From the IMG/VR virus record IMGVR_UViG_3300042350_002797, positions 62,001 through 126,000 of that record: 64,000 nt of DNA; one strand, given 5' to 3'. Each line of letters starts with the position of its first letter. Position 1 is the first letter of the stretch. The notes under the pieces are model-generated. The model worked only from the letters and a program-made list of their open reading frames with translations, ran no database searches and was not told the DNA's origin. Source of the stretch: a virus. The position numbers and the translations under genes are program-made. This document shows positions 42,292 to 54,700 of the stretch, one piece after another.

Positions 42292-45200
42292 ATGTCAGCA
42301 ACTGATAGACAAAATAGACTTTTAGTAGCAGAAGATTGGAAAAGAATTTACCAAACTTTCCAGAATGCTGATTTTCAAAGTTACGATTTTGAAAATCTTC
42401 GCAGAGTAATGATTAACTATATTAGAGAAAATTATCCTGAAGATTTTAACGATTATATTGAATCAAGCGAATTTTTAGCTCTTATAGACCTAATAGCATT
42501 TACAGGTCAGAGTATCAGTTTTAGGACCGATCTCAACGCAAGAGACAATTTTTTAGAACTTGCTGAACGTAGAGAAAGTGTACTACGTCTAGCAAGGCTA
42601 TTAGGATATAATTCTAAAAGAAATATTTGTGCCAGCGGCCTATTAAAATTCACCACAATATCTACTACCGAAACCATTTTAGATAGTAATGGTCGCAATC
42701 TATCAGGGCAAGTAATTGTATGGAATGATTTAGCCAACCCAGATTGGTACGATCAGTTTATTAGAGTTTTAAATGGTGCGCTGCCTTTTTCAGCACAGTT
42801 TGGCAATCCTGTAGACAAAAAAACAGTTTATAGCATTCCTTCTGAGCAATATAGATTACAATCTGCTAATTCAGATGTTCCAGTCTATACCTTTACCAAA
42901 GCAGTCGATGGCAGAAACATGGTGTTCGAAATTGTATCTACGTCTTTTAGAGATGCTGACGAAATTTATGAAGAGCCTCCTGCTCAAGGAAATAGATTAG
43001 CGTTTATATACAGAAATGATGGAAAAGGTAATGCCAGTCCTAACACTGGTTTTTTTCTGCATTTTAGACAAGGTATTCTTAATCAAGGAACTTTTACAAT
43101 TGATCAACCAGGCACTAATGAGACGGTGGATATAGATGCAGTCAACATTAATAACAGTGACGTTTGGTTATATCGTCTAGATCAGAATGGATTAGAATCG
43201 GAATATTGGAAAAAAGTTCCAAGTTTAGAAGGCAATAACATAATTTATAATAGTCTATCTAAATCTATAAGAAATATATACGGTGATATTACTAGAGCAG
43301 GAGACAGAGTAAGTTTAGTTTTCAGTGACGGAACATTTGGTACCTTACCGTTAGGAACTTTTAGAGCTTATTATCGTGTTAGCAATGCTTTAAGCTACAC
43401 AATTAATCCAAGAGATATTAGAAATGTAAATTTAGAAATTCCATATTTTTCTAACGTAGGAAGATTGGAAACTTTAACTATTACTTTAAATTTACAATCA
43501 GCAGTTAACAACTCTAGCGAAACAGAAACTAACGATAATATTAAGTCTAGAGCCCCAGCTGTATATTATACACAAAATAGAATGATTACTGCTGAGGATT
43601 ATAACATCAGTCCTCTTAGCGTAAATCAAGAAGTAGTCAAGGTTAAAGCAGTAAACAGAAGCTCCAGTGGAATCAGTAGATACTTTGACTTAGTTGACCC
43701 TACGGGAAAATATAGTAAAACTAATTTGTTCGCAGATGATGGTATAGTGTATAGAGAAGAATTTACTGAAAGTTTTAAATTTAATTATGTAACTAGAACT
43801 GATATTGAAGGAATAATTTATAATCAAATCACTGATTTGTTAAATCGACGTTCGTTAAGAGATTTTTATTATTCTAAATTTTTTAAGATAGTTATTCTCA
43901 GCTTAAATGTTGCATGGTATTCTAAATCCAGCGACACTAATCAATCTACAGGATACATTGGAGATAACGAACTAGCATTTACATATAAAGTAGGATCTTT
44001 TACAAACACGTTGCTTAGATACATCACAGCAGGAGCATTAGTAGAATTCAGAGCCCCAGACGGATATTATTTTGATAGAAATAATAATAATGCACTAGTA
44101 CAAGGAAATCCTGTGACTCCTAACAGTACTACTAGTATTTGGTCAAAAATAGTAAAAGTTGCGGGCGACGGCACAGGCAACAGTACAGGCGAACTGTCTG
44201 ACGGGTCAGGTCCAATTATTTTAAATGATGTAATACCTTCAAATGCAATTTTATATCAACTTATTCCTACGTGGGTCACTTATCTGGATCAAAGTACAAT
44301 ATCTACTATGATAGATTTAGTCTTTTCGGATAAACCGTTTGGTTTACGCTACGACATTGACTCTTTTTCTTGGAAAATAGTATTTGAAGTAGATTTAAAC
44401 ATTGTAGATAATTTTAGTTTAGGTCAACAGGGCGACAACAGCAATCAACAATTAGACTCAAGTTGGTTAATTTTATTTTCAACAGATACAGAATATTATA
44501 CAGTTAAGAGTAGACAGCTAAGATACATTTTTGAAAGCGACAAACAGGTAAGATTTTACTTTGACGCCAGCGACAAAATTTATGACACTAGAAGTAATAC
44601 AGTGGTCAAAGATAAAATTAAAGTGTTAAGTATCAACACAGATCCTAATTCAGTTGGACTAACTTCTGATTCTTCTGGATTAATACCATATACTTTTGAT
44701 AAAGAATGGGAAATTTTAGAAGAGTTTAGAGGCATTGACGGATACGTAGATACAAAAAAGATTCAGATTACATTTAATGATGTTGACGACGACGGCGTTG
44801 TTGATAATCCTCAAATATTTGATGAAATTGTAGCACCTAATGTAACACCATCTTCTCGTTATATTATTCTTGAACGCTATGAACTCGCTCAAGGTCAAGA
44901 AGATTATCGTTGGGTAGAAAATAACGGTAAAGTTATTATCTTGAATTCAGAAAATGGTTTTAATAGCAGTCAGTACAACGACGGTCAATATTTTTATTTT
45001 ATTGCTACAGATGTGGTAAAGAAGTTTAATAAATCTCAGAATTTATTAATAATAAGTTTAGATTACAAAGCATATGTAGGAAGAGCAGGTATAAAGTTTC
45101 AGTATATACATAATGCAGATTTTGAGTCTAGAATCGATCCAGGTGTAAGTAACATTGTTGATATCTATATATTAACTAAACGATATGATGAAAATTTTAG

Positions 45201-45765
45201 ACAATGGTTAACTGGAGTGATTTCACAAGAACCGTTACCTCAAAGTTCAGATAGTTTATATAATTTATTATCGCCTGAGTTGAATAAGATTAAAACAATA
45301 AGTGATGAAATCATTTATCATCCTGTAAAATATAAAGTGTTGTTTGGAGAAAAAGCAACAACAGATGTTCAAGCAACTTTTAAAGTTGTAAAAAATCCAG
45401 ATTTAGTTATTACTGATAATGATGCAAAAGCATCTGTATTAAATTCTATTAACGAATTTTTTGCTCTTGAAAACTGGGAGTTCGGTGACAACTTCTATTT
45501 CTCAGAATTATCAACTTATGTTATGAGAAGATTAAGTCCTAATATTGTAAATTTTATTATTGTTCCTAAAAAGGACTCGAGTAGTTTTGGTGCATTATAT
45601 GAAATAAGATCAGAAAAAGATCAAATCTTTATAAGTGGCGCAACTGTAAATGACATAGAAATAATTTCTACAATTACTGCTAATAAACTTAAAGCATCAG
45701 GGGCTATATCTGCAAGTTCAACAGTAGCAGGCCAACAAATGATTACCAGTGCGGAGAATAGTTAA
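42292..45765 (+). CDS. 6: Baseplate wedge protein (T4 gp6)
   Basis: A 1157-residue protein whose N-terminal region is a clear gp6: RRVMINYIRENYPEDFNDYI, SSEFLALIDLIAFTGQSISF, RTDLNARDNFLELAERRESV and RLARLLGYNSKRNI. Gp6 belongs to the baseplate J-like wedge family and forms the inner ring of the baseplate. T4 gp6 has 660 residues, so this version has extra insertions in the central and C-terminal parts. It overlaps the giant gene by one base (TAATG). A weak purine-rich site (GGGAAAAA) precedes the ATG; an ATG 4 bases earlier is out of frame and quickly stops. Confidence 0.9.
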   Translation: MSATDRQNRLLVAEDWKRIYQTFQNADFQSYDFENLRRVMINYIRENYPEDFNDYIESSEFLALIDLIAFTGQSISFRTDLNARDNFLELAERRESVLRLARLLGYNSKRNICASGLLKFTTISTTETILDSNGRNLSGQVIVWNDLANPDWYDQFIRVLNGALPFSAQFGNPVDKKTVYSIPSEQYRLQSANSDVPVYTFTKAVDGRNMVFEIVSTSFRDADEIYEEPPAQGNRLAFIYRNDGKGNASPNTGFFLHFRQGILNQGTFTIDQPGTNETVDIDAVNINNSDVWLYRLDQNGLESEYWKKVPSLEGNNIIYNSLSKSIRNIYGDITRAGDRVSLVFSDGTFGTLPLGTFRAYYRVSNALSYTINPRDIRNVNLEIPYFSNVGRLETLTITLNLQSAVNNSSETETNDNIKSRAPAVYYTQNRMITAEDYNISPLSVNQEVVKVKAVNRSSSGISRYFDLVDPTGKYSKTNLFADDGIVYREEFTESFKFNYVTRTDIEGIIYNQITDLLNRRSLRDFYYSKFFKIVILSLNVAWYSKSSDTNQSTGYIGDNELAFTYKVGSFTNTLLRYITAGALVEFRAPDGYYFDRNNNNALVQGNPVTPNSTTSIWSKIVKVAGDGTGNSTGELSDGSGPIILNDVIPSNAILYQLIPTWVTYLDQSTISTMIDLVFSDKPFGLRYDIDSFSWKIVFEVDLNIVDNFSLGQQGDNSNQQLDSSWLILFSTDTEYYTVKSRQLRYIFESDKQVRFYFDASDKIYDTRSNTVVKDKIKVLSINTDPNSVGLTSDSSGLIPYTFDKEWEILEEFRGIDGYVDTKKIQITFNDVDDDGVVDNPQIFDEIVAPNVTPSSRYIILERYELAQGQEDYRWVENNGKVIILNSENGFNSSQYNDGQYFYFIATDVVKKFNKSQNLLIISLDYKAYVGRAGIKFQYIHNADFESRIDPGVSNIVDIYILTKRYDENFRQWLTGVISQEPLPQSSDSLYNLLSPELNKIKTISDEIIYHPVKYKVLFGEKATTDVQATFKVVKNPDLVITDNDAKASVLNSINEFFALENWEFGDNFYFSELSTYVMRRLSPNIVNFIIVPKKDSSSFGALYEIRSEKDQIFISGATVNDIEIISTITANKLKASGAISASSTVAGQQMITSAENS

Positions 45766-48700
45766 TGTCAAATATGGATCAAGAAGAACCTGGATTACCA
45801 ATTAATAATTCTGGACAACGATCTTCTGCTGATTTATTACCAAAATATTTTAGAACAGCAGGTAATAGAAAGTTTTTACAATCTACTTTAGATCAGTTAA
45901 TACAGCCAGGATCTGTTAAAAAACTTAACGGATTTATTGGCCGTAAAAATGCCAAAGCTGTTAAATCAGATGATATTTTTATTAATGCTAGTGATTCTAT
46001 AAGACAAAATTATCAGTTAGAACCAGCCGCAGTAATACAGGATGATTTTAACAATATAAATTTTTTCAAAGATTATATTGATTATATAAATCAGATTAAA
46101 ATCTTAGGCGGGGAAGTTTCTAATCACGAAAAATTAAATCAGCAAGAAACTTATAGCTGGAATCCATTTATAGATTGGGATAAGTTCGTAAACTTTCAAA
46201 ATTATTACTGGTTACCTTATGGCCCAGATAGTATTAAAGTTGCAGGACAACAAGAAGAAATAGTCAGTACTTATAGTGTAGTTCTTGTTGATGAAGGTGA
46301 CAATTATGCCTTTTTGTTTAGTCCAGACGGACTATTAAGAAATCCTACTTTAAGATTATATAGAGGGCAAACTTATAATTTTCAAGTAAATGCACCAAAC
46401 AATCCGTTTAGTATAAAAACTTCAAGAATTCAAGGAAGCACTAATAGGTATAATAACGGAGTTACAAATAATGCTACTTCTAACGGAGTTATTACATTCA
46501 CAGTTCCTGTTAATGCTCCAGATGTGTTGTTCTATGTAAGTGAAAACGACGTTAATGCCGGCGGTGTTTTTCAAGTTTTAGATGTCGAAGAGAATACTTT
46601 TTTAGATCTGGATAAAGACATCTTAGGTAAAAAAACATATACTATGATTAATGGTATAAGCATGTCTAATGGCATGAAACTAAAATTTATAGGAAGAGTT
46701 ACTCCTGAAATTTATGCAAATGGCTATTGGTATGTCGAAGGTGTAGGAACAGAAATTAAATTAATTCCTGAATCCGAATTAGAAATAATTAGCTCATATT
46801 CAGATTCAAAAGAATTATTGTTTGATGATATTGGATTCGATAACGAGCCGTTCAGTTCAGCAAGCTCTTTTGCCGGCAAAAAAGATTATATTACTATAAG
46901 CAGAGGGTCAGCAGATAGAAATGCATGGTCTAGATACAATCGATGGTTTCATAAAGATATAATTGAATTTGCTGCACAATCAGAAAATCAAATACCAGTA
47001 TTTGATCAATCTCTGCGAGCTAATAGACCAATTATTGAATTTAAAAATAATATTAAACTTTTTAATTTTGGTCATAAAGCAAAAACTACCATTGATTTAA
47101 TAGATAATTTTACTAAAGACGTTTTTTCAACTATTGAAGGCAGTCTAGGTTATAATGTAGACGGTGTCGATTTAGCCAACGGTATGCGAGTGTTGTTCAC
47201 TGCTGACCCAGATAGATTAGTTAAAGATAAGATTTTTAAAGTAAATTTTATAAATGTAGTAGTTCCAGGTAGACAATTTACTTTCAATGCAAGCACACAG
47301 GTCGATGTAGACAACAATATTATTAGTGTAAGTACTCCTCATAACCTATCTTCAAGCGATCAAGTTGTTTATTTGAATAATGGAAATGACAGTATTACTG
47401 GATTAGTAAACAGAAAAATTTACTACGTTTATGTTATTGATACTTTACGTTTTCAGTTATTTAATGATAGATTATTAACAGTGCCTGTAGATATTTTTGC
47501 GACAGGTAGCGAAATTCATAAGTTTGAAGTTTATAATAAATTACGAAGACAAATCAATTTAGTTGAAGAGCCAGACACTGATCCAATTTTTAACGAAACA
47601 ATTTTGATCAAATCTGGCATAGCCAACGGCGGCTTTATGTATTGGTACGATGGCACTAATTGGAAATACGCTCAGCAAAAAACTAGTATAGGACAGCCTC
47701 CGTTATTTGATTTGTTCGATGAAAACGAAGTTAGTTATTCAGATACATCTGTTTATGATAGCAGCACTTTTCAAGGTAATAAAGTGTTTAGCTATAAAAT
47801 TGGAACAGGCCCAGTTGATTCTAACTTAAATTTTCCGTTAACTTATAAAAATATCAACAATGTCGGAGATATCGTATTTGAGTTTAATTTGTTAAATGAA
47901 TCATTCAATTACAAAGTCGAAACACAAGTCAAATCAAAAAATACAGATGTAGCTTATCTTAGACAGATAGAAGACCTGTCTACCTATTCTTATGCTAATG
48001 GTTGGACTAAGACGTTAGTTACAAACATTCAGCCTATAGTTAGAATTTTTAAAAATTCAGGATTAGTAAACGACTTTCCAATAGATGTATATGATGACCC
48101 TAATAACTTAAATGATCTTGAAGTAAGAGTGTATATTGACGGTATCCGCTTAAACAAAGATAAATTTTCCATTCAATCTAATGTTGTAAGAAAGTTTGTT
48201 CGATTAACTACAGATGTTAGTATAACAAATGTTGTCACTTTAAAGTGTTTTTCATCTCAAACGAAAAATGATAAAGGACATTATGATGTTCCTTTAAATT
48301 TACAAAACAATCCTTTAAACGATAATGTTAATGAATTTACTTTAGGTGAAGTAATTGATCATGTAGGATCTATTGTCGAAAATTTAAATCAATTCTCAGG
48401 AGAGTATCCAGGAGATAGTAATCTAAGAGATTTAGGAAATGTTTCAGGTTACGGTACAAGATTTTTACAACACTCAGGTCCTTTAAATTTAGCACTGTAT
48501 CATCTTGGTCAAAAGAACTTTAATATTTTTAAAGCTTTAGAAAAAGCTAGAGACGATTACGGTAAATTTAAAAGAACTTTCTTAGTAGCAGCGTCTAATA
48601 CAGGAATAGAAACAGAAGCAAGACTTCATGTTGATTATGTATTAGAAAAAATGAGTAAAGATCAGGCAAGTAACAAGCCATACTACCTTTCAGATATGTT

Positions 48701-51700
48701 TGCTTATACTGTAGCTAACAGATTAGAATATGTGATCGAAGATGCAAGATTAAAAATTTATCCGATGTCAAATAATTTTAATCTGAATTCTTTATCAAAT
48801 AACGCGGTATATTTGTACATCAACGGAGAGCAATTAGTACATGGTAGAGATTATGTTTTTGGTGATGATGTTTTCATTACTATCATTAGAGATCTTTATG
48901 AAAATGATTTATTAGAAATAGTCGAATATGAAAGTACTGACGGATCTTTTTGTCCTGCAACGCCTACTAAATTAGGATTATATCCAAAATTTGAACCTAA
49001 GAAGTTTATCGATGATTCCTATCTAGAACCAAAAGAAGTTATACAAGGACATGACGGTAGTATTACTTTAGCATACGGAGATTATCGTGATGACATGTTA
49101 TTAGAATTAGAAAAGAGAATTTTTAATAATATTAAATCATCCTACGATACTAGTATTTTTAACGTATATGAATTTATTCCTGGACACAGTAGAGATACAG
49201 TTTATTCTAAGGAAGAATTTGACACAGTTTTAAGTAGATTTTTCTATCAGTGGACATTATTAATAAATGAAGATTACACTCAGCAAACATATTGGGATAG
49301 ATTAAATCCGTTTACTTTTAATTATAGGGGAAATTTTACTCCTGATGGAAGGGATATTCCAGCATTTTGGAGAGGAGTATATCAGTGGTTGTTAGATACA
49401 GATAGACCACACACTCGCCCCTGGGAATGTCTAGGGTTTTCAATAGAACCTTCTTGGTGGACAGAAATATATGGACCAGCACCTTATACATCTGATAACA
49501 GAGTGTTATGGGATGATATACAGCAAGGAATTATCAGAGAACCAGGTAAGCCAATTAGAATTAATAGTTTATTTGCAAAATCTGTTTTACAATACGGAAC
49601 TCCAGTAGACGACCAAGGTAACTTATTAGATCCCGTTAATGCTAACTTTGCGCAAGGTCCTCTGAAACCAACACCTGAAGGATATTATGTATTTGGAGAT
49701 CAAGGGCCTGTTGAAGCAGCTTGGAGAAAATCCAGTTTTTATCCTTTTAGTTTAATTCAGGCATTATTATTATTGCAACCTAACAAAGTTCTAGCATCAT
49801 GTTACGACATATCAAGAACTAAACGTAATTTTAATAATCAATTAATTTATTCTGAAACAGGATTAAGAATAAGATTAAAAGATTTAGTGCTTCCTAGTAC
49901 GATTTCTCAAAGCAACAGAATATATGCTGCTGGGCTAGTCAATTACATAGTTGACTTTATTAGTAGTGACTTGTTATCTTTAGTAGAGAATTACAAAAGC
50001 GATTTACAACGATTAACAAATAAAATTGGTTCTAAGTTAGGATCTTTTACCAGTAAAACTAAATTAAAATTATTATTAGATAGTAAATCTCCAACTAGTA
50101 CAGGCGGCGTGTTTGTCCCAGAAGAAAATTATAATATTTTTCTTAACACATCTAGTCCAATTAAAAAAGTTGTGTACAGCGGAGTCATAGTTACAAAATA
50201 TCCAGACGGTTATGAAATTAGAGGTTATGATTTAGACAATCCTTTTTTTACATATTATCCTTATAGAAAAACTGGATCTACTATTAAAGTAGGTGGTATA
50301 AGTGAAAGTTTTGCTGACTGGGCTGAAAATAAAACATACGTGGCAGGAAAAATAGTTTTATATAACGGAGTGTATTATAGAGTAAAAACAACTCATGAAA
50401 CTACTGACACATTTGATAGTCAGTTGTATGCTAAATTACCTCGACTTCCAGAAATAGGTGGAGTCGAGATCTTACTAAGAGATTTATGGGATTACTCAAC
50501 TCCTCTTACATTGTCATACGGAACTAAATTACAAACAATTCAAGATGTAGCAGATTTTATTCAAGGGTACGGAGAGTATCTAGAACAATTGGGATTTGTT
50601 TTTGAAGAGTTTAATAATGTTTTACAAACAATAACTAATTGGAAAACTTCTTTACAAGAATTTGCGTTTTGGACTACACAGAATTGGAAGGAAGGATCAG
50701 TATTAGCATTAAGTCCAGCTGCTCAAACATTGACTTTTAAATCAGATCTTGAAGTTGTTAACGATATTAAAGATCCGTTTTATGGCTATAAAATTTATAG
50801 AGTTGATGGCAAGTTGTTAGATTCTTCAAATTTACAAGTGTATAGAAATAAAAACGAATTCTATTTAGATGTAAAAGATTCAGCTCAGGGAATATATGGA
50901 GCAGTTCTGTATACAATACAAAAAGAACATGCTCTTATAATAGATAATTCGACATTGTTTAATGATGTAATTTATGATCTAGCTCCAGGATATCGCCAAG
51001 AAAGAATTAAAGTTTTAGGTTATGTGGCTTCAGAATGGTTTGGAGGATTTGACATTCCAGGTTTTATCTACGATGAAGCAAGAATTAATGATTGGCAAAT
51101 TTGGACAGATTATAAATTAGGCGATATTGTAAAATTCAAAGAGTTTTATTATAGCGCCAGGAAATTTATTTTAGGATCAGAAGAATTTAATTTTGAAGAT
51201 TGGTATAGGTTAGATGAAAAACCTGAAAGTCAGTTATTGTCTAACTGGGATTATAAAGCAGACCAATTCAGAGATTTTTATGATTTAGATACTGATAATT
51301 TTGACGCAGAACAACAAAGATTAGCGCAACATTTAATTGGATATCAAAATAGACAATATCTTGAAAACATTATTAAAGACGATGTTAGTCAATATAAATT
51401 TTATCAAGGAATGATTGTTGAAAAGGGTAGTCAAAATGTACTTAATAAGTTGTTTGATACATTAAGTGCAGATGATCAGGAAAGTTTAGAGTTTAACGAG
51501 GAATGGGCACTGAGAGTAGGAGAATTTGGTGCGTCAAGTGCCTTCGAAGAGATTGAGTTTAAATTAGACGAAAATTTATTTAGACTAACTCCTCAGCCGT
51601 TTGAATTAACTAATAACATTAATCCATCTATAGTAGATTATGTTATAAGACAGAAATCTACGGATGTTTATATTAAGCCAGTTGGGTATAATAACAATCC

Positions 51701-54700
51701 ATGGCCTATTAGCGATGTAAAACAGTTTTTAAGATCAGCAGGGTTCGTAAGATATAATGATGTTAAACTTGCTATAGATACCTTAGATGAAATACTAACG
51801 CAAGATATAGTAGATTTTATTGAGGGCGATTACATCTGGTGTGCATTCGATACAGTTAAAAATAATTACTGGAACGTATACAGATTAACAAATGCAAATA
51901 TAAATGTTGAGCGTATTCAATTTTCCTCATCAGAATTTACAGTAGTATGCGAAAGAATTCCAAATATCCAAGTAGGTCAATATATTGGAATAGATCAAAA
52001 TGAAAAAGTTAACGGATTTTATAAAGTTAAAAGTATTCAAGGAAGATCATTTACTGTTGATAAGGATTTAACCGGCATCGATTTAGAAACTGAAGATAGC
52101 AGTGCTTTAGTAATATATAAATTCACAACTAGTAAGATAGAAGATATTAATTTTGCTAATGAATATTTGCCTCCTATTATTAAAACGGGAGAATTAATTT
52201 GGGCTAATAATGTCGGTCAAGGGCTGCGGGGAGTATACGAAAATAATAAAGTTTACAACAGATTATCTTTTGAAACTCCGGATCCAGAACTAAATCTTAA
52301 GTTCGGACTAAAAGTTTCTTCAATCAAAGACGGATCGTTGTGCGCAGTAACAACAGCAAACAATCAAGTCACAATTTTTAGCAAAGCAGTAAATGATGCT
52401 AAGTGGACACAAACGTTTGTTATCGACCCTCCAAAATATATTTTTCCAGATGACATCGATGGCGGCGCCGCATTTAGAGCAGCACAAGGATTCGGATACG
52501 AAACAGCATTTACTCCAGACGGAGAATGGCTGGCTATCGCAGCACCACTAGCTAGTCGAGTTCGTTCTGGATGGGAAGGCGACTTTACCGAAGGGCAATC
52601 GTACGATTTTGGAGATGCTGTAAGAGTAAGAAGCACTCATTGGTATGCAAAACGTAATATATTAGGAGACAGTGCTGTTAACTTTAAAGACGATGCTCCA
52701 GGGCCAGCTTTCGGGTCAAGGAATTACGATGAGTTCAGATTTAGACAAGACTGGACTCCTGCATATCTAATTAACACTGATGCTACTAAATCTCCTAGTG
52801 CCTTAACAGAGCAAGGATATGTCGCTTTATATAAGAGAGTAGGACAAGGAGAATTTACACTCGTTCATAGTTTTGTAAGCCCAGAGCCAACAAATAATGA
52901 ACGTTTTGGTAGTAAAATCTCTTTCGCGAAACAAGGTAATGATTATGTTCTAGCTATTAGCAGTCCAGGATATAGAAACCGCGGTAGGGTTTACATGTAT
53001 CGATATGGAGAAACAGAAACTGATAGTACTGTAAGTTTTTGGAAAATGGATTATAATAGATTCTATGTAGGGGCATTTAGTTCATTCAATCAATATTATC
53101 CAGGAGATATAGTATTAAATCCTACTAACTATCAGTTGTATAGATGTTTAGCCTTCCAAGATCCGACTCCAATAGAAACGAATCCTAGTGCGTGGCAAAT
53201 TATAACATCATCTACATCAATTCTAGGATTCTTTCCGCAAATAGTAGATGATGATATTGAAATCGACAATAATGTTACATTTGATTCTAGCTATAAATTG
53301 CCTCCGCCATTGAGAAATGATGCAGTAGAAATATTATTTCCAGGAGATGAATTTGGGTACGATGTAAGATTAAGTGCAGATGGCGGCGACACTCTTGTAA
53401 TTTCTGCACCAGCTGCCGATGAATTTAATTACGGAAATTTTAAAGGAAAATTTAAAAAGACAATCATTTATAGCAAAGGTGATGTAGTTTATCACAGAGG
53501 CGGGTTCTGGAGATACGCAGTAGATTCGGATACTACACCTAACGAAGATGAATTTGTTGAAAGTGAGTGGGAAATTCTAAATGTGACCTATGAAGATTCT
53601 TCATACGGGTATCAAGGCGAATTTAAATTAGATGGCAGGTATTATCCAGGCGATGTTGTATATGTTAAAAATAATGCAACTGGCAAAGCGACTCTATATC
53701 AGAGCATAGGCAATTTTATCGGTGACGGCAGTTCAGGAACAGACTTAGATAAATCACACGAGTGGAGAAAACTATTTCCTAGAACAACAAATACAGGAAA
53801 AGTATTTGTTTATAAATTTGATGGGTCTGCGTATTCGTTGTCTCAGACTTTAGGAGCCGATCAAGCGTTAGATATTAATACAGAAGAAAGATTCGGAGAG
53901 TCCGTAGCTGTTAGTGATAATTCTGATGTAATAGCAGTTGGTAGTGTACTTACAGATAAAATTACAGACGATCAAGGAAAAGTTGTTATTTTTAAACAAC
54001 AAGCCGATGTTTATTATAAACAACAAGATTTATATAGTCAACGAGCCGAGCCAAGAGAAAAGTTTGGCAGTTATGTAGATTTTATGAATAATGGTGAAAC
54101 ATTAGTAGTATTCTCAGCTAATGGCGACATTGAAAATATTACAACATTTGATAAAGCTAACACTACTTTCGACAATGCATTTTTACGAATAGTTGATCTT
54201 CAAATTGATACTGGAAGAATTGATATCTATGATCGATATGATGTTAATTATGTGTATGGAGAAAGTTTAGCAACTCCATATTTAGAAGAGGATCTGCAAG
54301 TCAACGACCTATCAGACAAATATGGTTATAGTATTGCCGTTTCAAATAATAATATTTTAGTTTCAGCCCCATTAGAAGACGGTATAGATACTAATGTTGG
54401 AAAAGTTTATAGTTATAATAAATCTACAGGAAAGTTATCTTGGTCTCAAAAATATAAAGAAAGTAAAACTCCAGATGCTACTAAGATTAAAAAATCTTAT
54501 CTTTATAATCGAAAAACAAATGCATTAGTATCTTATTTAGATGTAGTAGATACTATTAGAGGAAAAATTCCAGGCCCTGCTGATCAAGAAATAAAGTTTA
54601 AAACTTACTATGATCCTGCAACGTACTCGGTGGCATCTGAAAATTTAAACGTTAACGATGGAGCTAAGTGGGATGAAAAACATGTAGGTATGTTATGGTG

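Noticed and set aside
42288-42305. An ATG four bases upstream of the gp6 start
   Set aside because: It is out of frame with gp6 and reaches a stop codon after five sense codons.
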